Below are positions 46,522-55,813 of a stretch of 64,000 bases of DNA, one piece after another. How positions within the stretch are numbered: the first letter of the stretch is position 1; each line of letters starts with the position of its first letter. Position numbers and translations under genes: made by a program. Location of the stretch: the NCBI GenBank assembly GCA_003574885.1, contig PJFC01000008.1, positions 62,001-126,000 of the forward strand. The letters are read 5' to 3'. The stretch comes from Geobacter sp. GTDB lineage: Bacteria > Desulfobacterota > Desulfuromonadia > Geobacterales > Geobacteraceae. The notes under the pieces were generated by a model. That model ran no database searches. It saw nothing but the letters and a program-made list of their open reading frames with translations, and was not told the origin of the DNA.

Positions 46522-48819
46522 CTAGGGGGTGTGATTTCCTTCGGGGAACTGGAATGTTACGCTCCGCCCCTTGATGCCGTACTTTTCAAGGAGCCGGTAG
46601 AAGGTCCTGCGGGGGATGTTTGCCTGTTTTGCCGCTTTTGACACATTGCCGCCGGATTCGGCCAGATAGCGCTGGATAAGGTGCTTTTCGGTCCGGCTGA
46701 CCTGGCGTTCCCGTTCGGACTTGAAAGATGCCTTAGTGCTGAGGGAGAGAGGAGCGTCGGTGGCGTAGTCTTCGGTGAAGATACTGGGGAGGTTCTCCAA
46801 CCGGATGTTGTCGTCGTGGGTGAGAACCGCGGCCCTCTCGATGATGTTCTGCATTTCCCGGATGTTTCCCGGCCAAGGGTACTGAAGCATGGCCTTGATG
46901 GCCCGCTCCTCGATGGCAACAATCTTTTTGTTCAGCTTGGTGCTCGCTTTTTCCAGGAAGTGGTGGGCAAGGAGCGGGATCGATTCGACCCGGCTCCGAA
47001 GGGGGGGCATGGTCACAGTGAAGACATTAAGGCGGTAGTAGAGATCTTCCCGGAACCACCCTTCCCTAACCCCTTCCTCCAGCTTCTTGTTGGTTGCGGC
47101 GATGAGGCGTATGTCGACTTTTTTGTGCCCCGTACCGCCGACAGGACGTACTTCCCCCATATCAAGGACGCGCAGGAGCTCTGCCTGCAATTTCGGGGTA
47201 ATGTCTCCTATTTCGTCCAGGAAGATGGTACCGCCGTCGGCAGCCTCGAAGAGTCCCTTCTTGTCAGCGATGGCGCCGGTGAAGGATCCTTTTTTGTGGC
47301 CGAACAGCTCGCTTTCCAGGAGGGAGTCGGTGATGGTGGTGCAGTTTACCGTAACGAGCGGCTTGTCATCCCTCTTGCTGTAACGGTGGATGGCGCGTGC
47401 CGTGAGCTCTTTGCCGGTGCCCGATTCGCCGCGGATGAGAACGGTTGTGGGGGTGGGGCCGACCTGCTTGATGAGGTCGAGGACTTCCAGTGTCTTGCGG
47501 TCAGTGCCGACTATGAATTCATCGCCGTACTCCTGGTCCAGTTCCCGACGGGCCAGCTCGTACTTCTGGATCAGACGGCCACGGTCCTCTTCCAATTGCT
47601 GAAGGTTGTAGGGAAGGCACATCTCCAGATTCGCCAGCCCTTGGTGCACGGCAACCGCATAATCCCGGCAGGTGCGGTATCCGCAGGCACGGCAGTCGAG
47701 CTCATCCTTCGGGGAGAACTTGTTGGTGCCCTGGAGGATTTTCTTGACGTCGTCTCCCCTGGGCACGTCCAATTTGGACAATTTGTTTACGAAGGACCTG
47801 GCGAGGTTCGGGAGTTTTTGCTGCTGCAGGTAGTGGGGGGCGGTGGCGTAGGGGACGGCGCGTTTGAAGTGGGAGATGACTAGGTTGCGCTTGTAGAGGC
47901 CGGTAAGCTCTTTGTTTCGCCCCGGACCGCCGATGCAGCCATCGTAGCAGAACCGCACATCGGCGATGCGGGGATTGATGCGCCCCCTTGCCAGATCGCG
48001 TATGATCTCCATGACATTTGCTTCCCCTTCGGCGGTGATGATCTCACAGTCCAGGGGATCGGTGGCGATGGAAAAGGCCTTGAAGGTTCCTTCGGAGATG
48101 GGAAAGATACGTCCCAGGCGCGGCTCGATGCCGTCAAACGGCTCCTCCTTGAGGGAGGGGACGCCAATCCCCCGGTTGCGGAACATCTCTTCCAGTTCCC
48201 GATACGTAAGGACGACATCAATGGCACCGCCGGTTTCATCGGCCTGGGCTTCGAATTTGCCGGCAATACAGGAGCTTATATAGACGACCTTGGTCTCAGG
48301 ACCGCAGGTTTCCTTGAGGAATCGTCCCATGGCAACCATGGGGGAGACGATGCCGACAAGGTTCTTGATCAGTTTGGGATAGTGCCGCTCGATGAGATCG
48401 ACCACCGCCGGGCAATGGGACGAAATGAGAGGATAGGTTGCCTGTTCGATGGCTTTCGCATAACCTTCGGCAATAAGCTCAACGCCGTAGGCCCCTTCAT
48501 GGGCTTCGGCGAAACCGAGCCGCTTCAGGCCGGCGGCAAGTTGCCCCGGTGAAACATAGTGGAAAAAAGCGGGGAATGAACTGCCAAGTACGGCGACAAT
48601 GCGTTGGCCCGAGCTCAGGAGTTGATTAGTGAGCTCGACCTTGTCGCAGACGATCTTTGCATTCTGGGTGCAGTTGCTGAGGCAGTTGCCACAGCCGATG
48701 CAGCGATCGAAGATGATGTCGGTATAGCTCTGGTCAACCTTTATGGCCTTGACCGGGCAACTGCGCACACAGGAGTAGCATTTGCGACATTTGTCCTTGA
48801 CGGTTACAATCGGTTCCAT
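46522..48819 (-). CDS. sigma-54-dependent activator with N-terminal 2x[4Fe-4S] ferredoxin and [FeFe]-hydrogenase large-subunit-like domains
   Basis: CRKCYSCVRSCPVKAIKV / CIGCGNCLSNCTQNAKIV; hydrogenase-like SSHCP, SSCIAGKFEA, CYDGCIGGPG; AAA+ GESGTGKELTARAIH, ELFGHKKGSFTGA; Fis-type HTH. Confidence 0.93.
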   Translation of the reverse strand: MEPIVTVKDKCRKCYSCVRSCPVKAIKVDQSYTDIIFDRCIGCGNCLSNCTQNAKIVCDKVELTNQLLSSGQRIVAVLGSSFPAFFHYVSPGQLAAGLKRLGFAEAHEGAYGVELIAEGYAKAIEQATYPLISSHCPAVVDLIERHYPKLIKNLVGIVSPMVAMGRFLKETCGPETKVVYISSCIAGKFEAQADETGGAIDVVLTYRELEEMFRNRGIGVPSLKEEPFDGIEPRLGRIFPISEGTFKAFSIATDPLDCEIITAEGEANVMEIIRDLARGRINPRIADVRFCYDGCIGGPGRNKELTGLYKRNLVISHFKRAVPYATAPHYLQQQKLPNLARSFVNKLSKLDVPRGDDVKKILQGTNKFSPKDELDCRACGYRTCRDYAVAVHQGLANLEMCLPYNLQQLEEDRGRLIQKYELARRELDQEYGDEFIVGTDRKTLEVLDLIKQVGPTPTTVLIRGESGTGKELTARAIHRYSKRDDKPLVTVNCTTITDSLLESELFGHKKGSFTGAIADKKGLFEAADGGTIFLDEIGDITPKLQAELLRVLDMGEVRPVGGTGHKKVDIRLIAATNKKLEEGVREGWFREDLYYRLNVFTVTMPPLRSRVESIPLLAHHFLEKASTKLNKKIVAIEERAIKAMLQYPWPGNIREMQNIIERAAVLTHDDNIRLENLPSIFTEDYATDAPLSLSTKASFKSERERQVSRTEKHLIQRYLAESGGNVSKAAKQANIPRRTFYRLLEKYGIKGRSVTFQFPEGNHTP

Positions 48820-48875
48820 GTTTCCCCGTTGGTGAAGAGTTTAGTTTCTGCTCACTATAAACCGATAGCAAAAAA

Positions 48876-48893
48876 TGTGCAAGTATTGGCACA
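48876..48893. promoter_or_regulatory. 18-bp palindrome, candidate site 3
   Basis: TGTGCAAGTATTGGCACA. Confidence 0.62.
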
Positions 48894-48905
48894 GCAGACT
48901 AGATG

Positions 48906-48923
48906 TGTGCCATTTTTGACACA
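48906..48923. promoter_or_regulatory. 18-bp palindrome, candidate site 4
   Basis: TGTGCCATTTTTGACACA, 30 bp from site 3. Confidence 0.62.
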
Positions 48924-49216
48924 GGCAGGGCAAAAAAACACCCTAGCGACTAGGAGGGCACGTCAACTAGGGCATAATGAGAGTCTCTCGACTCTCGCAA
49001 CTTTTCTAATTTTATTATACTCCACCGTTCCTGTTTTACAAGGGGAAAAATTGCCTAACTATCTAAAAGTTATAGATATTTAACAATAGTGCGCCAGTCG
49101 TGGCCGGACGTGCCGGCAACGACCTCGCGGCACCTTTGACGGCTTTTGCCGCATTGTAAAGACAGCGGAATTATGATATAAAAGCGATTATTGAGCACAG
49201 AGGGGATAATCCAACC

Positions 49217-49429
49217 ATGGACCTGAATCTTGAAGAACAGAAGCTTCTCGCCGACTTTAGACAGCTTGACAGCGCCAGCAGGGAAGAGCTCGTGAGGCAT
49301 GCCGCGCAACTTGTGAAAAAAAGCCTTCTCCTGAGTACTGACGAGTCGGCGCCGTCGGAAAACCAGTGCGGTCTCCCCCGCCAGGAGCAAAGACCCGGAA
49401 CCGACAAGGAGCAGATATTTACCGAATGA
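49217..49429 (+). CDS. small hypothetical protein
   Basis: 70-aa ORF with upstream AGAGGGGATAA SD-like sequence. Confidence 0.45.
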   Translation: MDLNLEEQKLLADFRQLDSASREELVRHAAQLVKKSLLLSTDESAPSENQCGLPRQEQRPGTDKEQIFTE

Positions 49430-49619
49430 CCGCAAAATCTCGATAAACAGCCATGCTCCTCCTCAACTGGCCACTACTCACTAGTGTTGGTTCCACAGGA
49501 ACGCGCCGATACAAACAAACTCACTGTCTGCCCATGCGTGATCCTGCTTCCAGATAAATCTACCAGGCAATCTCTTTTGCGTAAGCGTGGTTGGCCCCTC
49601 CCCCTAAGGAAACCTTTCC

Positions 49620-51074
49620 ATGAAGACTTTTTTGCGTTCGTTTTCACTGCTTTTGCTTGCCCAGCTCTTTCTGATGCATTCATCCCATGCTGCAGTTGAC
49701 GCACCAAAGGCTAATCTGCCCCAGATACCCCTCGGAACGCGCTGGTTCAGCGTCAGTATGAACGGTGAGCGGACCGGCTTTTCCAATCTCACGATCGAAG
49801 TTGTGCCTGATGGTTACCGACTTTCCGCTGATGGAAGTGTCAAGATGCTGGTGCTCGGGTTTTCCCGTGAAGCGTCATCCCGTGAAAGCTATCTGGTGGC
49901 ACGGGATATGACGCTTAAATCGTTTACCACTTCCCAGACTATCGACGGCAGCCCGATGCAGGTTTCCGGCGAGCGGATCGCCCGGGGGGTCAAGGTGACT
50001 GTCGAGACGGCGGGGAACCGCAAGGAAAAGCTCCTCAAGACGAAGGAACCGGTCTATCCCATGACGGTACTGAACCTCCTGCCGCTGCTGCGGGGGACGC
50101 TGCCGGGAAAAAGCATCCGGGTGACCGTGCTTGACGTCGAAGCGGTGAAGCTCAAACCGGTTGTTATACGGGTAATCGGCCGGGAACCCCTGCCAACGGG
50201 AGGAATAGCCATCCATCTGCGCAACGACCTCTATCCTTTTGTGGATAATGATGTCTGGGTTGATGAAGCGGGCAATACGGTGCGCGAATCGGTGCGTGAC
50301 GACCTGATCGTCACCGAGGCCGAAGATGGAGCCAGTGCCGCACGTTTTATTGCCGAATCCGCAGTAGCGAAACGGGACCTGGTCCTCGATTTCAGCCTCG
50401 TAAGGGTTACAACTCCGATCGATAGGCCTGCTGCCGTGAGGCGGCTCGTGGTCGAACTGGCGGGGCTGCCGTCAGGTTTCAAGCTGCCGGCAGGTGCAGG
50501 GCAGACGGTTGTGCAGGGAGATGACGGCCGGGCATTGATAACTATTGAACGGGGAGCTGGGACAGCCCCGGAAGCGGCCGGTGTTCAGGATTATTCCGCA
50601 TACCTGCAGGAGACGGGGCGGATACTCTCCAACAGCCGGGAGATCAGGGAACTGCTTCCCGGAATTATCGACACCGACCAGGCATCTCACGTCAAAGTGG
50701 AGAGGCTGGTGCAATGGGTCGCCTCCAACGTGGGCGAAGCGGTGACCGACAGCTATTCCCCCCTGGAGACACTCGCAACCCGCAAGGGGAATTGCCAGTC
50801 GCATGCGCGGCTCTACACCTCCCTGGCGAGGGCCGCCGGCATCCCGACCCGTTTCGTCTCAGGGCTGGTCTACGTTGCTGGCAAGGGATTTCTGTATCAC
50901 AGCTGGGCGGAGAGCTTTGTCGGCGAATGGCTGGCGGTGGACCCGACTTTCGGCCAGGTCCCTGCAGATGCCACCCACATCAAGCTGGTTGAGGGGGACT
51001 CACCTGAGGAGATGGCAGCCATAGCGGGTATCGTGGGGAAGATAACGGCACGGGTGGTCGAGCAGCGCTACTAG
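49620..51074 (+). CDS. exported transglutaminase-like domain protein
   Basis: Signal peptide; TRKGNCQSHARLYTSLARAAGIPTRFVSGLVY…YHSWAESFVGEWLAVDPTF (C/H/D triad). Confidence 0.9.
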   Translation: MKTFLRSFSLLLLAQLFLMHSSHAAVDAPKANLPQIPLGTRWFSVSMNGERTGFSNLTIEVVPDGYRLSADGSVKMLVLGFSREASSRESYLVARDMTLKSFTTSQTIDGSPMQVSGERIARGVKVTVETAGNRKEKLLKTKEPVYPMTVLNLLPLLRGTLPGKSIRVTVLDVEAVKLKPVVIRVIGREPLPTGGIAIHLRNDLYPFVDNDVWVDEAGNTVRESVRDDLIVTEAEDGASAARFIAESAVAKRDLVLDFSLVRVTTPIDRPAAVRRLVVELAGLPSGFKLPAGAGQTVVQGDDGRALITIERGAGTAPEAAGVQDYSAYLQETGRILSNSREIRELLPGIIDTDQASHVKVERLVQWVASNVGEAVTDSYSPLETLATRKGNCQSHARLYTSLARAAGIPTRFVSGLVYVAGKGFLYHSWAESFVGEWLAVDPTFGQVPADATHIKLVEGDSPEEMAAIAGIVGKITARVVEQRY

Positions 51075-51187
51075 GAGCGAGCTGCTCTGGTACCCTGGAA
51101 TATTGATGTTTCGCGGCTTCTGGCCCTTCTTATCCTTCTCCCGACAGGGTGGGGAGGTGTTATCGTCTTACTGGGCAACATACACAT

Positions 51188-52489
51188 TTATGGCCTGCCG
51201 GGGAACTCTCGCGCATAGCCTTTCACCAGCTTTTCCACCTGTCGTTTCAGATCGGCCCGCCATGGTCCTACCGCTACCAGATTGAGGTTGCCGGGCGCAA
51301 ACAGGTTGTACGCGGTCGATTGAATAGTAGCAGCGTCAACGGCGGCAGCTTCGGCCCGGTCCTCCTCCGTATTCCGCACCATTCCCATCAGTTCCCCCCA
51401 CCCGTAGCGCACCTGCATCTCATAGGTGGAATCCCTGCTGTATTCAAGGTCAAAGAAATATCCCTGCCGGACCCTTTCCAGTTCGGCGGCGGGGACAGCC
51501 TCCCGTGCGAGGCGTCCCGTCTCCGCCAGCACCCGTTCCACCGCCAGCGGGAGGTTTTCCGGTGCAGTGGAGAGTTCCAGGGTAAAGGCGCCCGTCTCCT
51601 CGTAAGCGGAAATGGACGCATCCACTGCATAGACGATTCCCAGTTCCTCCCGCAGGGCAAGGTGGAGTCGGGAGCTGCCGCCTCCGCACAGGATACGCCG
51701 TAGCAGACGACATGTCATTATTCTACTGTCCAGGCGGGCGAACCCGCGGAAGGCAAGTTGCAGGTGGACCTGGCTGTCCGAATCCTTGACGAAGAGGGTG
51801 GCGGGAGCATTCTGGTTCCCGGTTGCGGGCACAATAGAGGGGGCCGGCACTCCCTGCCAGCCGCCGAAGGCGGAGGTACAGGCGGCAAATACCTGATCGG
51901 CGCTGATGGCCCCTGCCGCCACAGCCACGGCGTTGGACGGGACATAGTGGCTTTTCAGGTGCCGCCGCAGGTCGTCGACCGTAAACCCGGCGATGGTATC
52001 CAGGTAGCCAATGGTGGGCATCCCCAGCGGCTGGTCGGGCCAAAGAAGGCTGCTGGCCAGGTTGTGGGGGTTGATCTCTTCTCCGCGCTCGTTGATATCC
52101 TCAAGGGCCTCTTCGGTGATGATCCGTTTTTCCACCTCGAGACCGGCGAGGGTCGGCCGGAGCAGCATGGCGGAAAAGAGCCGGAACCCCTCGGCCACGT
52201 GCCGGGGATGGATGCGGGTATAGTAACAGGTCGATTCCTCGTCGGTGGCCGCGTTGACGCTGCCTCCGAGGGCTTCGAAGGCGGTTTCCAGCTCAAGCGA
52301 CGTGGGGTGCTCGGAGGTGCCGCGGAACAGCATGTGCTCCAGAAAATGGGCAAGGCCGGCTGCGGCCCGGCTGTCGTTGCGGCCACCTACCTTGAGGTAG
52401 ACGGCTATCTCTGCGCTGTGAAGATGTGGCATTTCCACAGCTACCACCCTAAGGCCGTTGGGAAGGGTAGTGGAACGGCTGGTTATCAT
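51188..52489 (-). CDS. M16 family (insulinase-like) zinc peptidase
   Basis: GLAHFLEHMLFRGTSEHP (HxxEH). Confidence 0.93.
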   Translation of the reverse strand: MITSRSTTLPNGLRVVAVEMPHLHSAEIAVYLKVGGRNDSRAAAGLAHFLEHMLFRGTSEHPTSLELETAFEALGGSVNAATDEESTCYYTRIHPRHVAEGFRLFSAMLLRPTLAGLEVEKRIITEEALEDINERGEEINPHNLASSLLWPDQPLGMPTIGYLDTIAGFTVDDLRRHLKSHYVPSNAVAVAAGAISADQVFAACTSAFGGWQGVPAPSIVPATGNQNAPATLFVKDSDSQVHLQLAFRGFARLDSRIMTCRLLRRILCGGGSSRLHLALREELGIVYAVDASISAYEETGAFTLELSTAPENLPLAVERVLAETGRLAREAVPAAELERVRQGYFFDLEYSRDSTYEMQVRYGWGELMGMVRNTEEDRAEAAAVDAATIQSTAYNLFAPGNLNLVAVGPWRADLKRQVEKLVKGYAREFPGRP

Positions 52490-52568
52490 GGATATCCTTT
52501 CGAACGGGGTGGGAATAATGGTCGTTTATAGTGTTGTATCATTGCATCTGTTACGTCGGAAAAACATT

Positions 52569-53030
52569 TTACCCTTTTGCCAGAAACTCTGCCCCCTCCA
52601 GCGTCAGCCAGGCGACCGTCGCGTAGCGGGCCAGCTTGCCGGTCAGCACCAGCAGAGAAAAATGCCGGAAACCGATCTGCAATATTCCACCCACCAGACA
52701 GAGAGGGTCACCGACGATCGGTAGCCAGGACATGAGAAGAGACCACGACCCGTAACGACTGTAGAAATGCTCCGCCTTTTCCTTTGCAGCAGTGTCGATG
52801 CGCAGGAGTTTTTCCGTCAGCCACGGCCCACCGTACCTGCCGATCAGATAGGTGGTGCAGGCCCCCATGTAGTTGCCGATAGTGGCCACCGCCACAGCCA
52901 GGTACGGATTGTGCCGGTCAAGGAGCATTGCCACAACCAGCCACTCCGAACCGAGGGGGATGAGGGTTGCGGCAAGGAAGCTGAGCAGGAAAAGCCCCGG
53001 ATAGCCGTAACTGGCAAGCAGGTCATGCAT
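52569..53030 (-). CDS. YqaA/DedA-like SNARE-associated membrane protein
   Basis: FLLSFLAATLIPLGSEWLVVAML… GDPLCLVGGI. Confidence 0.8.
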   Translation of the reverse strand: MHDLLASYGYPGLFLLSFLAATLIPLGSEWLVVAMLLDRHNPYLAVAVATIGNYMGACTTYLIGRYGGPWLTEKLLRIDTAAKEKAEHFYSRYGSWSLLMSWLPIVGDPLCLVGGILQIGFRHFSLLVLTGKLARYATVAWLTLEGAEFLAKG

Positions 53031-53180
53031 GGTCTCACGTTAGCGGAAAGGGGGGAGGTTGTCAAAGGGTTTGGCGCGGGGAGGCGGACCGATTTATCCC
53101 GGCCGGCTTGACTTTTTGCCGTGGCTGGTGTTAAATCCGCTGGCGAAGTGACATAGCCTGACGAGGAAACGGGGAACATT

Positions 53181-54413
53181 ATGAAAACCATTACCAGAAT
53201 CTGCTCGTGGGTAGCCACGGGGGCCCTTATGGCGGTGCTGCTTCCGGCTTGCGGGAAAGGCTCATCGTCCGACGCCGTTTCCACGACGGCTCCCGGCATA
53301 TTCTATGGCCACAGCGTGGTATATTCCAATCATTCCACGGCCTATACCTGGGGGCACAACACCTACGGGGAGCTGGGAAACGACAGCATCACCAGCGGAC
53401 CTACACCTGTTACCCTGTCTCTTGCCGGTGTGAAGGAGGCTGTGGCAGGGGGAACCCATACCCTTGCAGTGACTGGTGAGAATGGCGGTTCAGTCTGGGC
53501 CTGGGGGAATAACGGGTATGGCCAACTGGGTGATTCGACGACGAGCGCACGCAAGGTGCCCGTCCGTGTCGTAAACATCACGGGAGTTACGGCCGTGGCG
53601 GGTGGCGGCCAGCACAGCCTTGCTCTGAAGTCTGATGGTACCGTCTGGGGATGGGGGTATAACGGGCTTGGCCAGTTAGGGGACAATACGACAACAAACC
53701 GGACTTCTCCTGTTCAGACCAATTCGCTTGCCGGGATGATGGCGGTCGCTGCGGGCGGGAGCCACAGCGTTGCATTGAAGTCTGATGGGACGGTGTGGAC
53801 TTGGGGATACAACGGCTACGGCCAGCTGGGAGACGGCGGTACGGCCAATAGCGCCGTGCCGGTTCAGGTCCCATCACTCACCGGAATGACGGCGGTTGCT
53901 GCAGGCGGGAGCCATACCGTTGCCCTGAAGTCTGATGGAACCGTGTGGACCTGGGGATATAACTCTCTTGGTCAGCTTGGAAACAACGGAACAGCCAATA
54001 GTGCAGTGCCGGTTCCAGTTGTCATGACCGATGGAGTAACACCATTGTCGAATGTGACGGCCATTTCCGCCGGCCTTGACCATACCGTTGCCTTGAAGTC
54101 TGATGGGACCGTGTGGGGCTGGGGATTCAATGGTTTCGGCCAGCTGGGGAACAACGATATCCCTTTGAGTACTGGGTTCAGGAGTACGCCGGTTCAGGCC
54201 GTCTATCTCGACGCAAACAACGTGCCGCAACCTTTGACCGGTATTGTGAGAATCATCGCCATCGGGCATCACACCATTGCCATTGATAGTGCCGGCATCG
54301 TCTGGACATGGGGCGACAACAAGTATGAGCAACTCGGGGTCGCCGTAGCAAGCACTCCGCTCTATTACAGCCCGACCGCGATCAAGGTGCCGGGACTGGT
54401 CATTGCCCCCTGA
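53181..54413 (+). CDS. RCC1-repeat (beta-propeller) lipoprotein
   Basis: Lipobox LLPACGKG; repeated ALKSDGTVWTWGYNGYGQLGDG units. Confidence 0.9.
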   Translation: MKTITRICSWVATGALMAVLLPACGKGSSSDAVSTTAPGIFYGHSVVYSNHSTAYTWGHNTYGELGNDSITSGPTPVTLSLAGVKEAVAGGTHTLAVTGENGGSVWAWGNNGYGQLGDSTTSARKVPVRVVNITGVTAVAGGGQHSLALKSDGTVWGWGYNGLGQLGDNTTTNRTSPVQTNSLAGMMAVAAGGSHSVALKSDGTVWTWGYNGYGQLGDGGTANSAVPVQVPSLTGMTAVAAGGSHTVALKSDGTVWTWGYNSLGQLGNNGTANSAVPVPVVMTDGVTPLSNVTAISAGLDHTVALKSDGTVWGWGFNGFGQLGNNDIPLSTGFRSTPVQAVYLDANNVPQPLTGIVRIIAIGHHTIAIDSAGIVWTWGDNKYEQLGVAVASTPLYYSPTAIKVPGLVIAP

Positions 54414-54474
54414 CGGCCGGGGTGGTGAAAATTTTTTCTTGACAGATGAGGAATGAATGGGCAAAGATGACGCC

Positions 54475-54558
54475 ATGGTAACCACGAGCTTCTCCTATTT
54501 CAGCTTTTACTTTTGGTACGGCTTTTATTTTAAGTCGTCTGCCCAGGTAGGGGTTTGA
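54475..54558 (+). CDS. candidate aromatic-rich leader peptide (MVTTSFSYFSFYFWYGFYFKSSAQVGV)
   Basis: 27-aa ORF; 11 of residues 6-19 are Phe/Tyr/Trp; followed by intrinsic terminator and DAHP synthase. Confidence 0.8.
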   Translation: MVTTSFSYFSFYFWYGFYFKSSAQVGV

Positions 54559-54591
54559 TGTAGGGAAGCAGCACAACACTAATCAAACCGA

Positions 54592-54630
54592 AAGCCGAGG
54601 GTGGACGAATCCATCCCCGGCTTTTTCTTT
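54592..54630 (+). terminator. attenuator terminator upstream of DAHP synthase
   Basis: AAGCCGAGGGTGGA-cgaa-TCCATCCCCGGCTTTTTCTTTTT. Confidence 0.82.
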
Positions 54631-54654
54631 TTCCAGATAGTGGAACAGTATCGA

Positions 54655-54682
54655 CAAGGCCGGGGAGAAATCTCCGGCCTTG
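54655..54682 (+). promoter_or_regulatory. second strong hairpin between attenuator and DAHP synthase
   Basis: CAAGGCCGGGGA-GAAA-TCTCCGGCCTTG. Confidence 0.65.
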
Positions 54683-54714
54683 TGCGTTTCGGGAATCGGA
54701 AAGGGGAGAAACAG

Positions 54715-55734
54715 ATGATCATCGTAATGAAGGCGGGTGCGGTAAAGAAGGACCGGGACGAGGTGCTGAAGCGAATCAAGGAGCTGGGGTACAAGCCCCA
54801 TGTTATTCACGGCACAACCCGGGATGTGATCGGGGCGGTGGGGGACGAACGCGGGAAGCTGGTGCTCCAGGGGATCGAGTCCATGCACGGGGTGGAGAGC
54901 GTCGTTCCGATCCTGCAACCCTATAAACTCGCTTCGAAAGAGGTGAAGAAGGAGTCGAGCGTGATTTCCATCAATGAGACGGTTGCTATCGGCGGGAAGG
55001 AGATCGTCGTCATGGCAGGCCCCTGCTCGGTGGAGAGCGAGAGCCAGATCATCGAGTCGGCCATTGCCGTAAAGGCTGCCGGGGCACATATCCTGCGTGG
55101 CGGGGCGTTCAAACCGCGGACCTCACCCTATTCGTTCCAGGGGCTGGAAGAGGATGGACTGAAACTCCTTGCCAAGGCCCGGACGGAAACTGGCCTTCCC
55201 ATCGTCACCGAAGTGGTTAATCCGGAGACGGCTGAACTGGTGGCGGAGTACGCCGATATCCTCCAGATCGGTGCCCGCAACGCCCAGAATTTTGCCCTTC
55301 TCAAGAAGGTCGGCCAGTTGAAGAGACCGGTTCTCCTCAAGAGGGGGATGTCCATGACTATCCAGGAGTTCCTCATGAGCGCCGAGTACATCATGAGCGA
55401 AGGAAATCAGGCGGTGATCCTCTGCGAGCGGGGTATACGCACCTTCGAGACGGCCACCCGCAATACCCTTGACCTCTCCGCCATCCCGGTTCTCAAGGAG
55501 CGGACCCATCTGCCGGTCATCGCCGATCCGTCCCATGGCACGGGGAATTACCATTATGTGGCTCCCATGTCCTGCGCCGCGGTAGCAGCCGGTGCCGACG
55601 GACTGATCATCGAGGTCCACCCCGATCCGGAAAGGGCTTCCAGCGACGGGGCCCAGTCGTTGAAGCCGAAGAAATTCGTTGTCCTGATGGAACAGTTGCG
55701 GCGTATTGCCCCCGCAGTGGGGCGGGAGCTGTAA
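54715..55734 (+). CDS. aroF: 3-deoxy-7-phosphoheptulonate (DAHP) synthase with N-terminal regulatory domain
   Basis: [46 protein letters not shown]. Confidence 0.93.
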   Translation: MIIVMKAGAVKKDRDEVLKRIKELGYKPHVIHGTTRDVIGAVGDERGKLVLQGIESMHGVESVVPILQPYKLASKEVKKESSVISINETVAIGGKEIVVMAGPCSVESESQIIESAIAVKAAGAHILRGGAFKPRTSPYSFQGLEEDGLKLLAKARTETGLPIVTEVVNPETAELVAEYADILQIGARNAQNFALLKKVGQLKRPVLLKRGMSMTIQEFLMSAEYIMSEGNQAVILCERGIRTFETATRNTLDLSAIPVLKERTHLPVIADPSHGTGNYHYVAPMSCAAVAAGADGLIIEVHPDPERASSDGAQSLKPKKFVVLMEQLRRIAPAVGREL

Positions 55735-55813
55735 CGCGAATCTGAAACATTTATGCTTGCCCTGCCGGCAAATTTTTACTACCATGAGAAAAATTTCATC
55801 ATGGAGGCGTGGA

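Noticed and set aside
48924-49216. Sigma-54 promoter driving the small divergent ORF at 49217
   Set aside because: No GG-N10-GC with acceptable flanks was found on the plus strand in this gap.
49480-49620. Possible GEMM/c-di-GMP riboswitch before the transglutaminase gene
   Set aside because: No convincing GEMM core sequence or terminator could be identified by eye.
53600-54150. Regular DNA repeats as a CRISPR array
   Set aside because: Repeats are coding RCC1 blades with conserved spacing and continuous frame, not direct repeats with unique spacers.
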